Shown here: positions 8,085-16,131 of the stretch, piece after piece | How the letters are laid out: each line of letters opens with the position of its first letter | How positions within the stretch are numbered: position 1 is the first letter of the stretch | Assembly (NCBI RefSeq): GCF_009905435.1 | Contig: NZ_JAAAMT010000021.1 | Span: 21,856-85,855 of the forward strand | Direction of reading: 5' to 3' | Origin: Pseudomonas sp. R5(2019) | GTDB taxonomy: Bacteria > Pseudomonadota > Gammaproteobacteria > Pseudomonadales > Pseudomonadaceae | Length of the DNA: 64,000 nucleotides | Notes under the pieces: generated by a model | Told to the model about the DNA's origin: nothing | What the model saw: the letters and a program-made list of their open reading frames with translations, nothing else | Databases searched by the model: none | Program-made: the position numbers and the translations under genes

Positions 8085-8855
8085 TTACTGGGCGAGCCAC
8101 CCCCCATCCACATTCCAGGCCGCACCGCGCACCTGGCTGCCAGCCTCGCTGCACAGAAACAACACCAGCTCACCTAGATGATCAGGCGTGACGAAACTCA
8201 GTGACGGCTGCTTCTCGGCCAGCAAATCCTGCCGAGCCTGCTGTGGGTCGGTGCCGCCAGCAATCCGTGCGTCAATCTGCTTCTGCACCAGCGGTGTCAA
8301 TACCCAACCGGGGCAGATGGCATTGCAGGTGACATTGCTGGTCGCGGTTTCCAGGCCGACCACTTTGGTCAAACCAATCACCCCATGCTTGGCGGCCACA
8401 TAGGCGGCCTTGCCGACCGAACCGACCTGGCCGTGCACCGAAGCAATATTGACGATTCGGCCCCAGCCCCGTTCGCGCATGCCCGGCAGCGCCAGGCGGG
8501 TGGTGTGGAAGACGGCGGACAGGTTGATGGCGATAATCGCGTCCCAGCGCTCTACGGGAAAGTCTTCGACCGCCGCCACATGCTGGATCCCGGCGTTGTT
8601 GACAAGAATATCGACGCCGCCAAATTCCCGCTCGGCATAGGCGAACAGGTCAGCAATGTGCGTCACGTCACTGACATCGGCCGGATGGTGGCCCACCTTG
8701 ACGCCGTGCGCCGCGACCTGCGCCACGGCCTCGTCGACATCCCCAAAGCCGTTAAGTATCAGGTTTGCGCCCGCGTGGGCCAAACGCAGAGCGATGCCCA
8801 AGCCGATGCCACTGGTAGAGCCGGTGACCACGGCGGTCTTGCCTTTAAGCTGCAT
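8085..8855 (-). CDS. hbdH: 3-hydroxybutyrate dehydrogenase (SDR family)
   Basis: 256 residues from the ATG at 8855 (AAGGAG 6 nt upstream). Classic short-chain dehydrogenase: cofactor motif TGSTSGIG (about 10-17), NNAG (about 88), catalytic Ser-Tyr-Lys as NIASVHG then YVAAK, and a VDGGW C-terminus. The segment VLTPLVQKQI with the insert ending in LSFVTPDHLG is what I associate with bacterial D-3-hydroxybutyrate dehydrogenases, which oxidise 3-hydroxybutyrate to acetoacetate with NAD. It follows yejE by 26 nt on the same strand and could be co-transcribed with the importer. Confidence 0.88.
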   Translation of the reverse strand: MQLKGKTAVVTGSTSGIGLGIALRLAHAGANLILNGFGDVDEAVAQVAAHGVKVGHHPADVSDVTHIADLFAYAEREFGGVDILVNNAGIQHVAAVEDFPVERWDAIIAINLSAVFHTTRLALPGMRERGWGRIVNIASVHGQVGSVGKAAYVAAKHGVIGLTKVVGLETATSNVTCNAICPGWVLTPLVQKQIDARIAGGTDPQQARQDLLAEKQPSLSFVTPDHLGELVLFLCSEAGSQVRGAAWNVDGGWLAQ

Positions 8856-8881
8856 GTCCATCTCCTTTTGCTTGAACCGAT

Positions 8882-9904
8882 TCACGCGCGAGGGTCGAAC
8901 GCATCGCGCAAGGCTTCTCCGATAAACACCAACAGCGAGAGCATCAGGGCCAGGGTAAAAAACGCGGTGAACCCCAGCCAAGGTGCCTGCAGGTTTTGCT
9001 TGCCCTGGCTGATCAACTCACCCAGCGAGGCGCTGCCGGCGGGCATGCCGAAACCGAGAAAATCCAGCGCCGTCAGCGTCGAGATGGCACCCGTGAGGAT
9101 GAAGGGCACGAAGGACAAGGTTGCGGTCATGGCATTGGGCAGGATGTGTCGCACGATCACCCAGCGGTCGGGCAGGCCAAGGGCGCGAGCCGCCATGACG
9201 TACTCCAGATTGCGCCCGCGCAAAAACTCGGCGCGGACCACGTCCACCAGCGCCAGCCATGAAAACAGCGCCATGATCCCCAGCAGCCACCAGAAGTCGG
9301 GCTCGACAAAGCCCGAGAGGATGATCAACAGATACAGCACCGGCAGCCCCGACCAGACCTCCAGCAGGCGCTGGCCCATCAGGTCGACCCAGCCGCCATG
9401 GTAACCCTGCAAGGCGCCAGCGGTGATGCCGATCACCACACTGATCAAGGTGAGCGCCAAGGCAAACAGGATCGAGACCCGGGCACCGAAAATGACCCGC
9501 GCCAGCACATCCCGGCCCTGGTCGTCCGTGCCCAGCCAATTGACGGTCGAGGGCGGGCTCGGCGCGGGTACGAGCAAATCGTAGTTGGGGGTATCGGCAC
9601 TGAACGGGATCGGTGCAAACAGCATCCAGCCGCCCTGATCCTTCACCAGCTGGCGCACATAGTGGCTGCGGTAGTCGGGCTGAAACGGTAATTGCCCGCC
9701 GATTTCCTGCTCGGTGTATCGCTTGAAGGCCGGAAAATACAGCTCGCCCTTGAGGCTGAGCAGCAGCGGCTTGTCATTGGCAATCAGCTCGCCGCCAAGG
9801 CTCATGGCAAACAGAATGGCGAACAACCACAGCGCGTACCATCCGCGCCGGTTGCGGCGAAAGCGCTGCAGCTTGCGCTGGCTCATGGGGGAGAGGGCAA
9901 ACAT
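8882..9904 (-). CDS. yejE: Peptide ABC transporter permease YejE
   Basis: 340 residues with an N-terminal cytoplasmic arginine-rich stretch, one early membrane segment, a long periplasmic loop containing WLGTDDQGRDV, then five membrane segments with the EAA-type loop (residues near EYVMAARALG). The C-terminus EALRDAFDPRA matches the OppC/YejE group. It pairs with YejB to form the channel of a peptide importer. Start ATG overlaps the yejB stop by one base (TGATG) and GAGGAG lies 8 nt before it. The expected ATPase gene yejF does not follow; hbdH does. Confidence 0.92.
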   Translation of the reverse strand: MFALSPMSQRKLQRFRRNRRGWYALWLFAILFAMSLGGELIANDKPLLLSLKGELYFPAFKRYTEQEIGGQLPFQPDYRSHYVRQLVKDQGGWMLFAPIPFSADTPNYDLLVPAPSPPSTVNWLGTDDQGRDVLARVIFGARVSILFALALTLISVVIGITAGALQGYHGGWVDLMGQRLLEVWSGLPVLYLLIILSGFVEPDFWWLLGIMALFSWLALVDVVRAEFLRGRNLEYVMAARALGLPDRWVIVRHILPNAMTATLSFVPFILTGAISTLTALDFLGFGMPAGSASLGELISQGKQNLQAPWLGFTAFFTLALMLSLLVFIGEALRDAFDPRA

Positions 9905-10962
9905 CAGTGGCTCCTCGCATGGAAGTCGATGCGCGGGTCGACAAAGGTGTAGCAGAGGTCGCCAATCAACCGTACCAACAGGCCAAAAAGGGTGAAGATA
10001 AACAGCGAGCCGAACACCACCGGGTAATCGCGGGAGACCGCCGCCTCGTAGCTCATGCGGCCCAGGCCGTCAAGGGAGAAAATCACCTCGATCAGCAAGG
10101 AGCCTGCGAAAAACACGCTGATCAACGCCTGAGGAATGCCGGCCACCACCAACAGCATGGCATTGCGAAACACATGCCCATAGAGCACCCGCGACTCGCT
10201 CAGCCCCTTGGCCCGAGCGGTCACCACGTACTGGCGGGTGATTTCGTTGAGAAAGGCATTTTTGGTGAGGACGGTCAGGGTGGCAAAGCCGCCGATTACC
10301 AATGCGGTGACCGGCAATACCAGGTGCCAGAAGTAATCGGCGATTTTGCCCAGGGTCGAGAGGCTGTCGAAATCTTCCGAGACCAGCCCGCGTACCGGGA
10401 ACCAGTTGAGCGAGGTGCCGCCGGCAAACACCACGATCAACAACAGGGCAAACAGAAAGGCCGGCATGGCGTAACCGATAATGATGGCCGTGCTGGTCCA
10501 GACATCAAACGGACTGCCATGGCGGACCGCCTTGCGAATGCCCAGCGGAATGGACACCAGGTAGGTGATCAGGGTCGCCCAGAAGCCCAGCGACAGCGTG
10601 ACCGGCATCTTGTCCAGGATCAGCTCGGTGACTTTCGCGCCACGAAAGAAACTGCTGCCAAAATCGAGCATGGCGTAGTTTTTCAGCATCAGCCAGAGCC
10701 GTTCCGGTGCCGATTTGTCGAAACCGTACTGGCGCTCGATTTCCTTGATCAGCTTCGGGTCCAGGCCACGGCTGGCCCTGGAACTGCCGTGGACGGTCTC
10801 GCCACTACTGGCAATTGCGCCACCGCCGATGCCTTGCAGGCGTGCGATGGCTTGTTCCACCGGCCCGCCAGGTGCGGCCTGGATAATGGCGAAATTCACC
10901 AACAGGATAATCAGCAGCGTGGGGATGATCAGCAGCAAGCGACGCAGGATATAAGCCGTCAT
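9904..10962 (-). CDS. yejB: Peptide ABC transporter permease YejB
   Basis: 352 residues from [11 protein letters not shown]; the ATG is inside the yejA stop (ATGA overlap) with AAGGAGG upstream. OppB/YejB features: first membrane helix at about 8-28 with [11 protein letters not shown], a periplasmic insert with the IERQYGFD motif, five further helices, the EAA loop ([13 protein letters not shown]) and a C-terminal [10 protein letters not shown]. It forms the heterodimeric membrane channel with YejE for oligopeptides or microcin-like peptides. Confidence 0.92.
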   Translation of the reverse strand: MTAYILRRLLLIIPTLLIILLVNFAIIQAAPGGPVEQAIARLQGIGGGAIASSGETVHGSSRASRGLDPKLIKEIERQYGFDKSAPERLWLMLKNYAMLDFGSSFFRGAKVTELILDKMPVTLSLGFWATLITYLVSIPLGIRKAVRHGSPFDVWTSTAIIIGYAMPAFLFALLLIVVFAGGTSLNWFPVRGLVSEDFDSLSTLGKIADYFWHLVLPVTALVIGGFATLTVLTKNAFLNEITRQYVVTARAKGLSESRVLYGHVFRNAMLLVVAGIPQALISVFFAGSLLIEVIFSLDGLGRMSYEAAVSRDYPVVFGSLFIFTLFGLLVRLIGDLCYTFVDPRIDFHARSH

Positions 10963-12845
10963 CGCGCCTCCTTGGCGAGCGAGTTCAGGCGCTCGGCCAT
11001 TTGCTCGTTGGTCAGTGCCGTGGGGCTGACTTCCCACCAGGTCTGCACCGCTTCGTCATTGCTCGCCTGAATCGCGGGCCGGCCGAAACGGTTCCACCAC
11101 ACGGTCGAGGTTCCTGGGGGATAGTAGTTGGGTATCCAGTAGTAGTTCCATTTCAGCACGCGGTCCAGGGCGCGGGCGTGGGCAATCATGGCATCCTTGC
11201 TGCTGGCCTTGATCAGGCCGTCGAGCAGGCGATCCACAGCGGGATCTTTCAACACCATGTAATTATTGGAGCCTGGATCCTCGGCGGCTTTCGATCCGAA
11301 ATAGTTGTACAGCTCCTGGCCCGGCGACGGCGAGACCGGGTAGCCGGTGACGATCATGTCGTAATCACGGGCCATCAGACGGTTCAGGTATTGGGAAGCA
11401 TCGATGCGGCGAATCTGCAGGTCGATGCCGATCTGTGCCAGGTTGCGCTTCCAGGGCAGCAGCAGGCGTTCGAAACCGTTCTGCGCGTTGAGGAAGGTGA
11501 AACTCAAGGGCTCACCCTGGGCATTGACCAGTTGGTCGCCCCTGGGCGTCCAGCCCGCCGACTCGAGCAGCGCCAGGGCTTGCAGTTGCTTGTCGCGGAT
11601 AAACCCGCTGCCATCGGTTTTCGGCGCCTCGAAGACCTGGCTGAAGACCTCCTCCGGGACTTGGCCACGCAGCGGTTCCAGCAGTGCCAACTGCGCGGCA
11701 TCGGGCAGTTGCCGGGCGGCCATGGGGCTGTTGGAAAAATAGCTCTGCTGGCGGATGTACATGTCGCGCATCATCTGCCGGTTGCTCCATTCGAAATCCC
11801 AAAGCATGGCCAGCGCCTGGCGCACGCGACGGTCCTGGAACAGCGGTCGTTGCAGGTTGAAGACAAAACCCTGTGCGCTTTGCAGGGAATCCGGGGCCAG
11901 GTGCGCGCGCTGCAGACGGCCATCGTCCAGCGCAGGCCCGCGGTAGCCGATGGAGTACCCGGTGGCGGAAAACTCCCGGTTGTAGTCGTAGCTGCCGCCG
12001 CGAAGAATCTGCCGGGCCACATCGGTGTCGCCGAAAAATTCGACGGTGAAGGTGTCGAAGTTATAAATACCGCGACTGACCGGCAAATCCTTGCCCCACC
12101 AATCCGGGTTGCGAGCAAAGGTAATGCTGCGGCCATTGTCCATTTTCGCCACCCGATAAGGCCCGCTGCCCAACGGTGCCTCAAAGCCGCCGCCATTGGC
12201 AAAGTCGCGGTCTTTCCACCAGTGCTCGGGAAGCACCGGCAACGACGCCAGGTCCAGCGGCAGGGTGCGGTTTTCATTGCTTTTGAAGGTGAAACGAATC
12301 TGCCGTGGGCCCTCCACTTCAACGCCGGCCACGTCAGCGAACTGTGTGCGGTACTTGAGGCTGCCCTGGGTCATCAGCAGGTCAAAGGTATAGCGTACGT
12401 CCTGGGCCGTGATCGGGGTGCCATCGGCAAACCGGGCGTCTGGGTTGAGGTAAAAGCGCATCCACCGGCCATCGTCGGCACGTTCCATCTTTTGCGCCAC
12501 CAGGCCATAGACACTATAGGGTTCGTCGAGTGAGCGCACCGCCAGCGGCGAATAGAGCCAGCCGTCGATTTGCGAGACGCCAGCGCCCTTGTCGATATAG
12601 GGCAACACATGATCGAACTGGCCAATTTCCAGGGCCGAACGGCGCAGCGTTCCGCCTTTGGGGGCCTTGGGGTTGGTGTAGTTGAAATGGGTGAACGATG
12701 CGGGGTACCTGGGCGTTTCTGCGTAAACCGTCAGCGCATGTTCCGGCGCTGCCGATGCGCATGGGATCTGCAGGCACAGCAGCAGCCAAACCGAAAATGA
12801 AAAAGCCAGCCGCACCGGGCCGATCCTTACGGTCAATCGCAGCAT
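10959..12845 (-). CDS. yejA: Periplasmic oligopeptide-binding protein YejA
   Basis: About 628 residues from the ATG at 12845, which places a hydrophobic signal peptide (to about ASA) at the N-terminus; an ATG at 12893 would add 16 residues and neither start has a good ribosome site. The body is a cluster C solute-binding protein: [15 protein letters not shown] opening ([12 protein letters not shown]), [20 protein letters not shown] and a C-terminal [12 protein letters not shown], characteristic of YejA. It captures peptides in the periplasm for YejB/YejE. First gene of the yejA-yejB-yejE unit. Confidence 0.9.
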   Translation of the reverse strand: MLRLTVRIGPVRLAFSFSVWLLLCLQIPCASAAPEHALTVYAETPRYPASFTHFNYTNPKAPKGGTLRRSALEIGQFDHVLPYIDKGAGVSQIDGWLYSPLAVRSLDEPYSVYGLVAQKMERADDGRWMRFYLNPDARFADGTPITAQDVRYTFDLLMTQGSLKYRTQFADVAGVEVEGPRQIRFTFKSNENRTLPLDLASLPVLPEHWWKDRDFANGGGFEAPLGSGPYRVAKMDNGRSITFARNPDWWGKDLPVSRGIYNFDTFTVEFFGDTDVARQILRGGSYDYNREFSATGYSIGYRGPALDDGRLQRAHLAPDSLQSAQGFVFNLQRPLFQDRRVRQALAMLWDFEWSNRQMMRDMYIRQQSYFSNSPMAARQLPDAAQLALLEPLRGQVPEEVFSQVFEAPKTDGSGFIRDKQLQALALLESAGWTPRGDQLVNAQGEPLSFTFLNAQNGFERLLLPWKRNLAQIGIDLQIRRIDASQYLNRLMARDYDMIVTGYPVSPSPGQELYNYFGSKAAEDPGSNNYMVLKDPAVDRLLDGLIKASSKDAMIAHARALDRVLKWNYYWIPNYYPPGTSTVWWNRFGRPAIQASNDEAVQTWWEVSPTALTNEQMAERLNSLAKEAR

Positions 12846-12966
12846 CCCTTTCAAAGGCCAGAAGAAAAGATGAAGAGGAATTTCACCCCCCATAAATAGC
12901 TATACCACGGCGATTGGGAGGCGGTGGGATCTTTTGTGCTCCGTTCACAGCTAACAAGGATTCCCG

Positions 12967-13836
12967 ATGACTCTGCCTTCAACCGATATACCGGCAACAC
13001 CGGCAAGCTGGCTGCATCACCTGGCGCTTGCGGACCTGCGCGTTGTCAATCTCTTGCGTCACCAGCCGAGCTTCAATGAAGCCCTCAGCGTGAGTGATTT
13101 TCACCGGCTATTGACGAATTTTTGGACCTTGCCGTTGGGCGTTTCCGGTCAGCCGTCTGATCGCAGGGCATGGCTGGCCCAGATGCTGGGGGTACAACTC
13201 AAGCGCGTCGCCGCGCAAAGCTCGCTTGCAGAGCCCGCCCTGGAGCTGATCAAGCGTTTCTATGCAGGTGAGCAGGCGTTGACACAGGTTGACCGACCGG
13301 GCTGTTTTTCACTGTCTATCCGCGAAGGAGAACGCGGGAAGACCCTATCGGTCTCGGGACTGTTTGTACTGACTTCAAGCCCGGACATCGCTCCAGACAC
13401 CAGTCCTGGCCTGGTGCTGCTGGCAGGCGCTGGTCAACACTGGCAGATGTTCCCCTCAGGCATTGCCCTGCGCCTGCACCTGCATGCACTGATCGAGGAT
13501 CCAGGAAGACGTGGGGCGTTTTTGCGCCATGTGTCGGACGAAGGGCGCAGCTATATCGAGCGGCTTGAAAACCAAATCGACCAGGACTTTTCGACAGTAC
13601 GGATTGGGTTCACGCCGATTCCAGGTGCAGTGTTCCTTGACAGGGTGCAGTCAGAGTTGGACCGTCAGCGGTTGGATATCGATTATCGAGCCCGGCTCAA
13701 TCAAATAGCCGGTCAGCCCGTACACATCGGACTGGATGAGGCCGCCAACCTGTCAGACGAAGTATCCCCAGTAACCCAGCAGCAGCAAGGGTTACAGCCC
13801 TGCTGTTGCTGGGTTTCAGCCATTCTTATGGTCTAA
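12967..13836 (+). pseudogene. 5' fragment of a large toxin-like protein (DUF6543-like), cut at the island edge
   Basis: 289 codons remain, with GTTCACAGCTAACAAGGA before the ATG giving AAGGA as ribosome site. The composition (helical, with LFVLTSSP, LVLLAGAGQHWQMFPSG and SYIERLENQI) resembles N-terminal parts of the giant DUF6543/dermonecrotic-toxin-like proteins of Pseudomonas, normally over 1,000 residues. After about residue 268 (DEVSP) the frame becomes a low-complexity tail (QQQQ, CCCW) inside a hairpin and stops, immediately before the integrase. I read this as truncation by the island. Family assignment is tentative. Confidence 0.5.
13773..13815. terminator. Hairpin at the left island junction
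   Basis: Imperfect 18-19-bp stem (13773-13791 with 13798-13815) built on CCCAGCAGCAGCAAGGG and its complement, loop TTACAG, followed by a short T-run. It probably acts as a terminator and marks where homology of the toxin-like gene ends. Confidence 0.55.
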
Positions 13837-13918
13837 GGTAGTACAATTAAATTTAGTGGTATCTCACAGGAAACCGGATAACAATTGAGGCATGTACCAC
13901 GAATGAGGGCTTACCACC

Positions 13919-15136
13919 ATGAGCACGCTGACCGATCTGAAATGCAGGAACGCCAGCTGCAAGCCCGGCAAGAAGATCACGAAGCTGGCAGCCGGTGACA
14001 ACCTCTATCTCTGGGTATTTGCCACCGGGCAAAAGTACTGGAGGTTCAGGTTCTACAGCCAAGGCAAGGAAGGCTTGCTGTCCCTCGGTGTCTACCCGGC
14101 CACCGGCCTTGCCGAAGCGCGCAGGAAAGCCGCTGCCCTGCGCACCGACCTCAAGGCTGGCAAGGATCCGTCGCAGGTCAGGCAGAAGGCTGTCCGCGAG
14201 GACAAGCAGGCGCAGGCCGATACCTTCGAAGCCTTCGCCACGGAGTGGTATGAAGCCCGGTCCCACCTGTGGTCGGCGAAGTACAGCAAAGGGGTGCTGA
14301 GCGCCTTGCAGACCCATGCCTTCCCCATCCTCGGGCGAATGCCGGTCAAGGATATCGAAGCGCCAGACATCATCGCCGTATTGCACCGGGTCCAAGCTAC
14401 CGGTGCGACGACGCAGGCCTTTCGACTGTTGAGGATTATTCAGGCAGTCCTTGATTTTGCGATCAACAACGGTCGGCTTGTCCAGAACGTAGCGGTCGGC
14501 CGCGAGGGTGCGCTTAAGGCTCACAAGTCAGGGAACCGCGCCCATGTCAGCCAGAAGGAATTTCCCGAACTGGTCAGGAAAATCAGTACCTACGACCAGA
14601 TTGGTAGCCGCGAAGTGATGCTGGCGCTCCAGCTAATCACGTTGACGTTCGTCCGCGCCAACGAATTGCTGCAAGCCGAATGGACCGAGTTCGATTTTGA
14701 AGAAATGCTGTGGGAGATACCCGCAGTGAGGATGAAAACGGACAGGGTATTGTTGGTGCCACTGCCACCGCAGGTGGTGGCAATCCTGAAGGATCTGAAG
14801 GTCATGAATCCCAACAGCAGATTCATTCTGCCCGGACGCGGACGGCAAAAGGGTATTGCCAGCAATTCACTGCTCAACGCCTTGAAGCTGTTGGGCTACG
14901 GCGGGAAGCAAACGGTGCATGGTTTCAGGCATGTGGCGAGTACCTACCTGAATGAAGCCCGCGAGGGTGACGCACAAATGTTCGATAGCGACGCGATTGA
15001 AATGCAGCTGGCGCACACCATTGGAGGTACGCGTGGGCGCTACAACAAAGCGAAGTATCTGGCCGAGCGCAGGCGGATCATGACCTACTGGGCGGACTAC
15101 GTGTGTGGATTGGCAGAACAGGACGGGAAGGTCTAG
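13919..15136 (+). CDS. int: P4-type tyrosine integrase
   Basis: 405 residues: an N-terminal DUF4102-like arm-binding domain (about 1-90), a SAM-like core-binding domain (about 95-195) and a catalytic domain with the Arg box LTFVRANELL, the HGFRHVAS box (HxxR) and the tyrosine in RGRYNKAKY. All catalytic residues are visible, so it is probably active. Such enzymes insert islands, often at tRNA 3' ends, but no tRNA is seen here. It sits at the left end of the island, transcribed inward. Confidence 0.93.
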   Translation: MSTLTDLKCRNASCKPGKKITKLAAGDNLYLWVFATGQKYWRFRFYSQGKEGLLSLGVYPATGLAEARRKAAALRTDLKAGKDPSQVRQKAVREDKQAQADTFEAFATEWYEARSHLWSAKYSKGVLSALQTHAFPILGRMPVKDIEAPDIIAVLHRVQATGATTQAFRLLRIIQAVLDFAINNGRLVQNVAVGREGALKAHKSGNRAHVSQKEFPELVRKISTYDQIGSREVMLALQLITLTFVRANELLQAEWTEFDFEEMLWEIPAVRMKTDRVLLVPLPPQVVAILKDLKVMNPNSRFILPGRGRQKGIASNSLLNALKLLGYGGKQTVHGFRHVASTYLNEAREGDAQMFDSDAIEMQLAHTIGGTRGRYNKAKYLAERRRIMTYWADYVCGLAEQDGKV

Positions 15137-15342
15137 GATAGTGACAAGGGCATCGCACATATCACGTCCTTGCACCCCAGCAGATTGTACGTGATATGGC
15201 CCATGGATACGTAAACGGCAAGACGGTTCTAAACGCAAGCGCGTAAAGGCGCGGTGGAGCTGGGGCGACGACGAAAGCTTCGAATGCGAAACGGATGGCT
15301 ACCCAAGGTAGCCGGTCAGTTTTCGAGTCGGAGCTTTTTTTT
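15137..15342. promoter_or_regulatory. int-alpA intergenic region with two dyads
   Basis: A 10-bp perfect inverted repeat CATATCACGT (15157-15166) with ACGTGATATG (15188-15197) could be an operator or att core. A hairpin GGCTACC-CAA-GGTAGCC (15297-15313) lies 30 nt before the alpA start and may form in its leader. No gene is seen. Confidence 0.45.
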
Positions 15343-15630
15343 ATGTCCCGTATTCCGTTCGACGATCTTCCAGACTGCGCTGTTATTCGTCAGCCCGTTG
15401 TCCTCGCCGTCACTGGCTATTCCAAAGCCACGCTGTGGAATCACATCCGCGACGGTAAATTCCCTCAACCCGTGCAAATCGGGCCTCGGTCGATTGCTTG
15501 GCGCGTGTCCGATATTCGCAAGCTGCTCGCATCCTTTACCACCAAACAGAGCATCGACAAGAACGTCGCCAAGGCCACCGCAGTTCGGCAGGCCAAGCGC
15601 GCCCTGCTTGCAGAGGGGGCTGCATCATGA
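15343..15630 (+). CDS. AlpA-family excisionase/regulator
   Basis: 95 residues from the ATG at 15343, preceded by GGAG 9 nt upstream. It contains a winged-helix MerR-like element typical of AlpA/Cox proteins: VTGYSKATLWNHIRDGKFPQPVQIG followed in the usual way by RSIAWRVSDI (shown here in parts: GYSKATLWN, GKFPQPV, IAWR). AlpA proteins bias integrase toward excision and regulate island promoters. Its stop overlaps the next start (ATGA). Confidence 0.85.
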   Translation: MSRIPFDDLPDCAVIRQPVVLAVTGYSKATLWNHIRDGKFPQPVQIGPRSIAWRVSDIRKLLASFTTKQSIDKNVAKATAVRQAKRALLAEGAAS

Positions 15631-16130
15631 CCAGCAATTACAAAACCGCCATCCATGAAGCCGGCCACTGTGTGGCACAAGCGCGCTGTGCTTTGCAGGG
15701 GGGCTGGACCTCGATCATCCCCGATCCCGAAAATAATTTAGGCGGGTACTGCGAAGGCGAAAGCTCGGTTGATTCCCGGCACGAAGCGCTCAGGGTCACG
15801 ATGGTTTGTCTGGCCGGGTACGCTGCCGTCGTCGCCAGTGGCATGGGCGAGGCCGTGGCCCTTGAAGGTACGGGCGATGACTTCGAAAATGCCGCCTATT
15901 TGGCCCTCGACTGGAACCTGGGCACGCGCCAGAGGTTGAAGTCCAACGCTGTGGAGATGATGCGCCAGCCCGAAAATGTCCGTGCCGTGGCACTGGTGGC
16001 CGAACACCTTCTGATCCACCGTCGTCTCGATGCTGATTACACAGACGTGTTGATCTCGGTCAGCGACGGGGAGACGACACAAGGCGAGTGGGATGAATTT
16101 CTCATGCTGCGCAAGCTGAGGGGGGCATGA
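15627..16130 (+). CDS. Stand-alone M41-like HExxH domain protein
   Basis: 167 residues, translationally coupled to alpA. The N-terminus reads KTAIHEAGHCVAQ, the zinc-binding HEAGH motif as in FtsH-type M41 peptidases, followed by a IIPDPEN...LGGYCEGE stretch resembling the M41 pattern of Ile-Ile-Pro then Gly-Gly-Tyr. There is no AAA ATPase or membrane segment, so it would be an isolated peptidase domain. A third metal ligand (Asp or Glu, perhaps in the EGTGDDFENA region) is plausible. Activity and target are unknown. Confidence 0.65.
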   Translation: MTSNYKTAIHEAGHCVAQARCALQGGWTSIIPDPENNLGGYCEGESSVDSRHEALRVTMVCLAGYAAVVASGMGEAVALEGTGDDFENAAYLALDWNLGTRQRLKSNAVEMMRQPENVRAVALVAEHLLIHRRLDADYTDVLISVSDGETTQGEWDEFLMLRKLRGA

Positions 16131-16131
16131 C

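Noticed and set aside
11001..12533. 510-codon plus-strand frame opposite yejA
   Set aside because: Shadow of a well-supported yejA; composition rich in Gly/Gln/Arg typical of GC-rich antisense frames.
13837..13918. tRNA or attL next to the integrase
   Set aside because: No cloverleaf or tRNA 3' end seen, and no direct repeat matching the right edge near 25,866-25,948.
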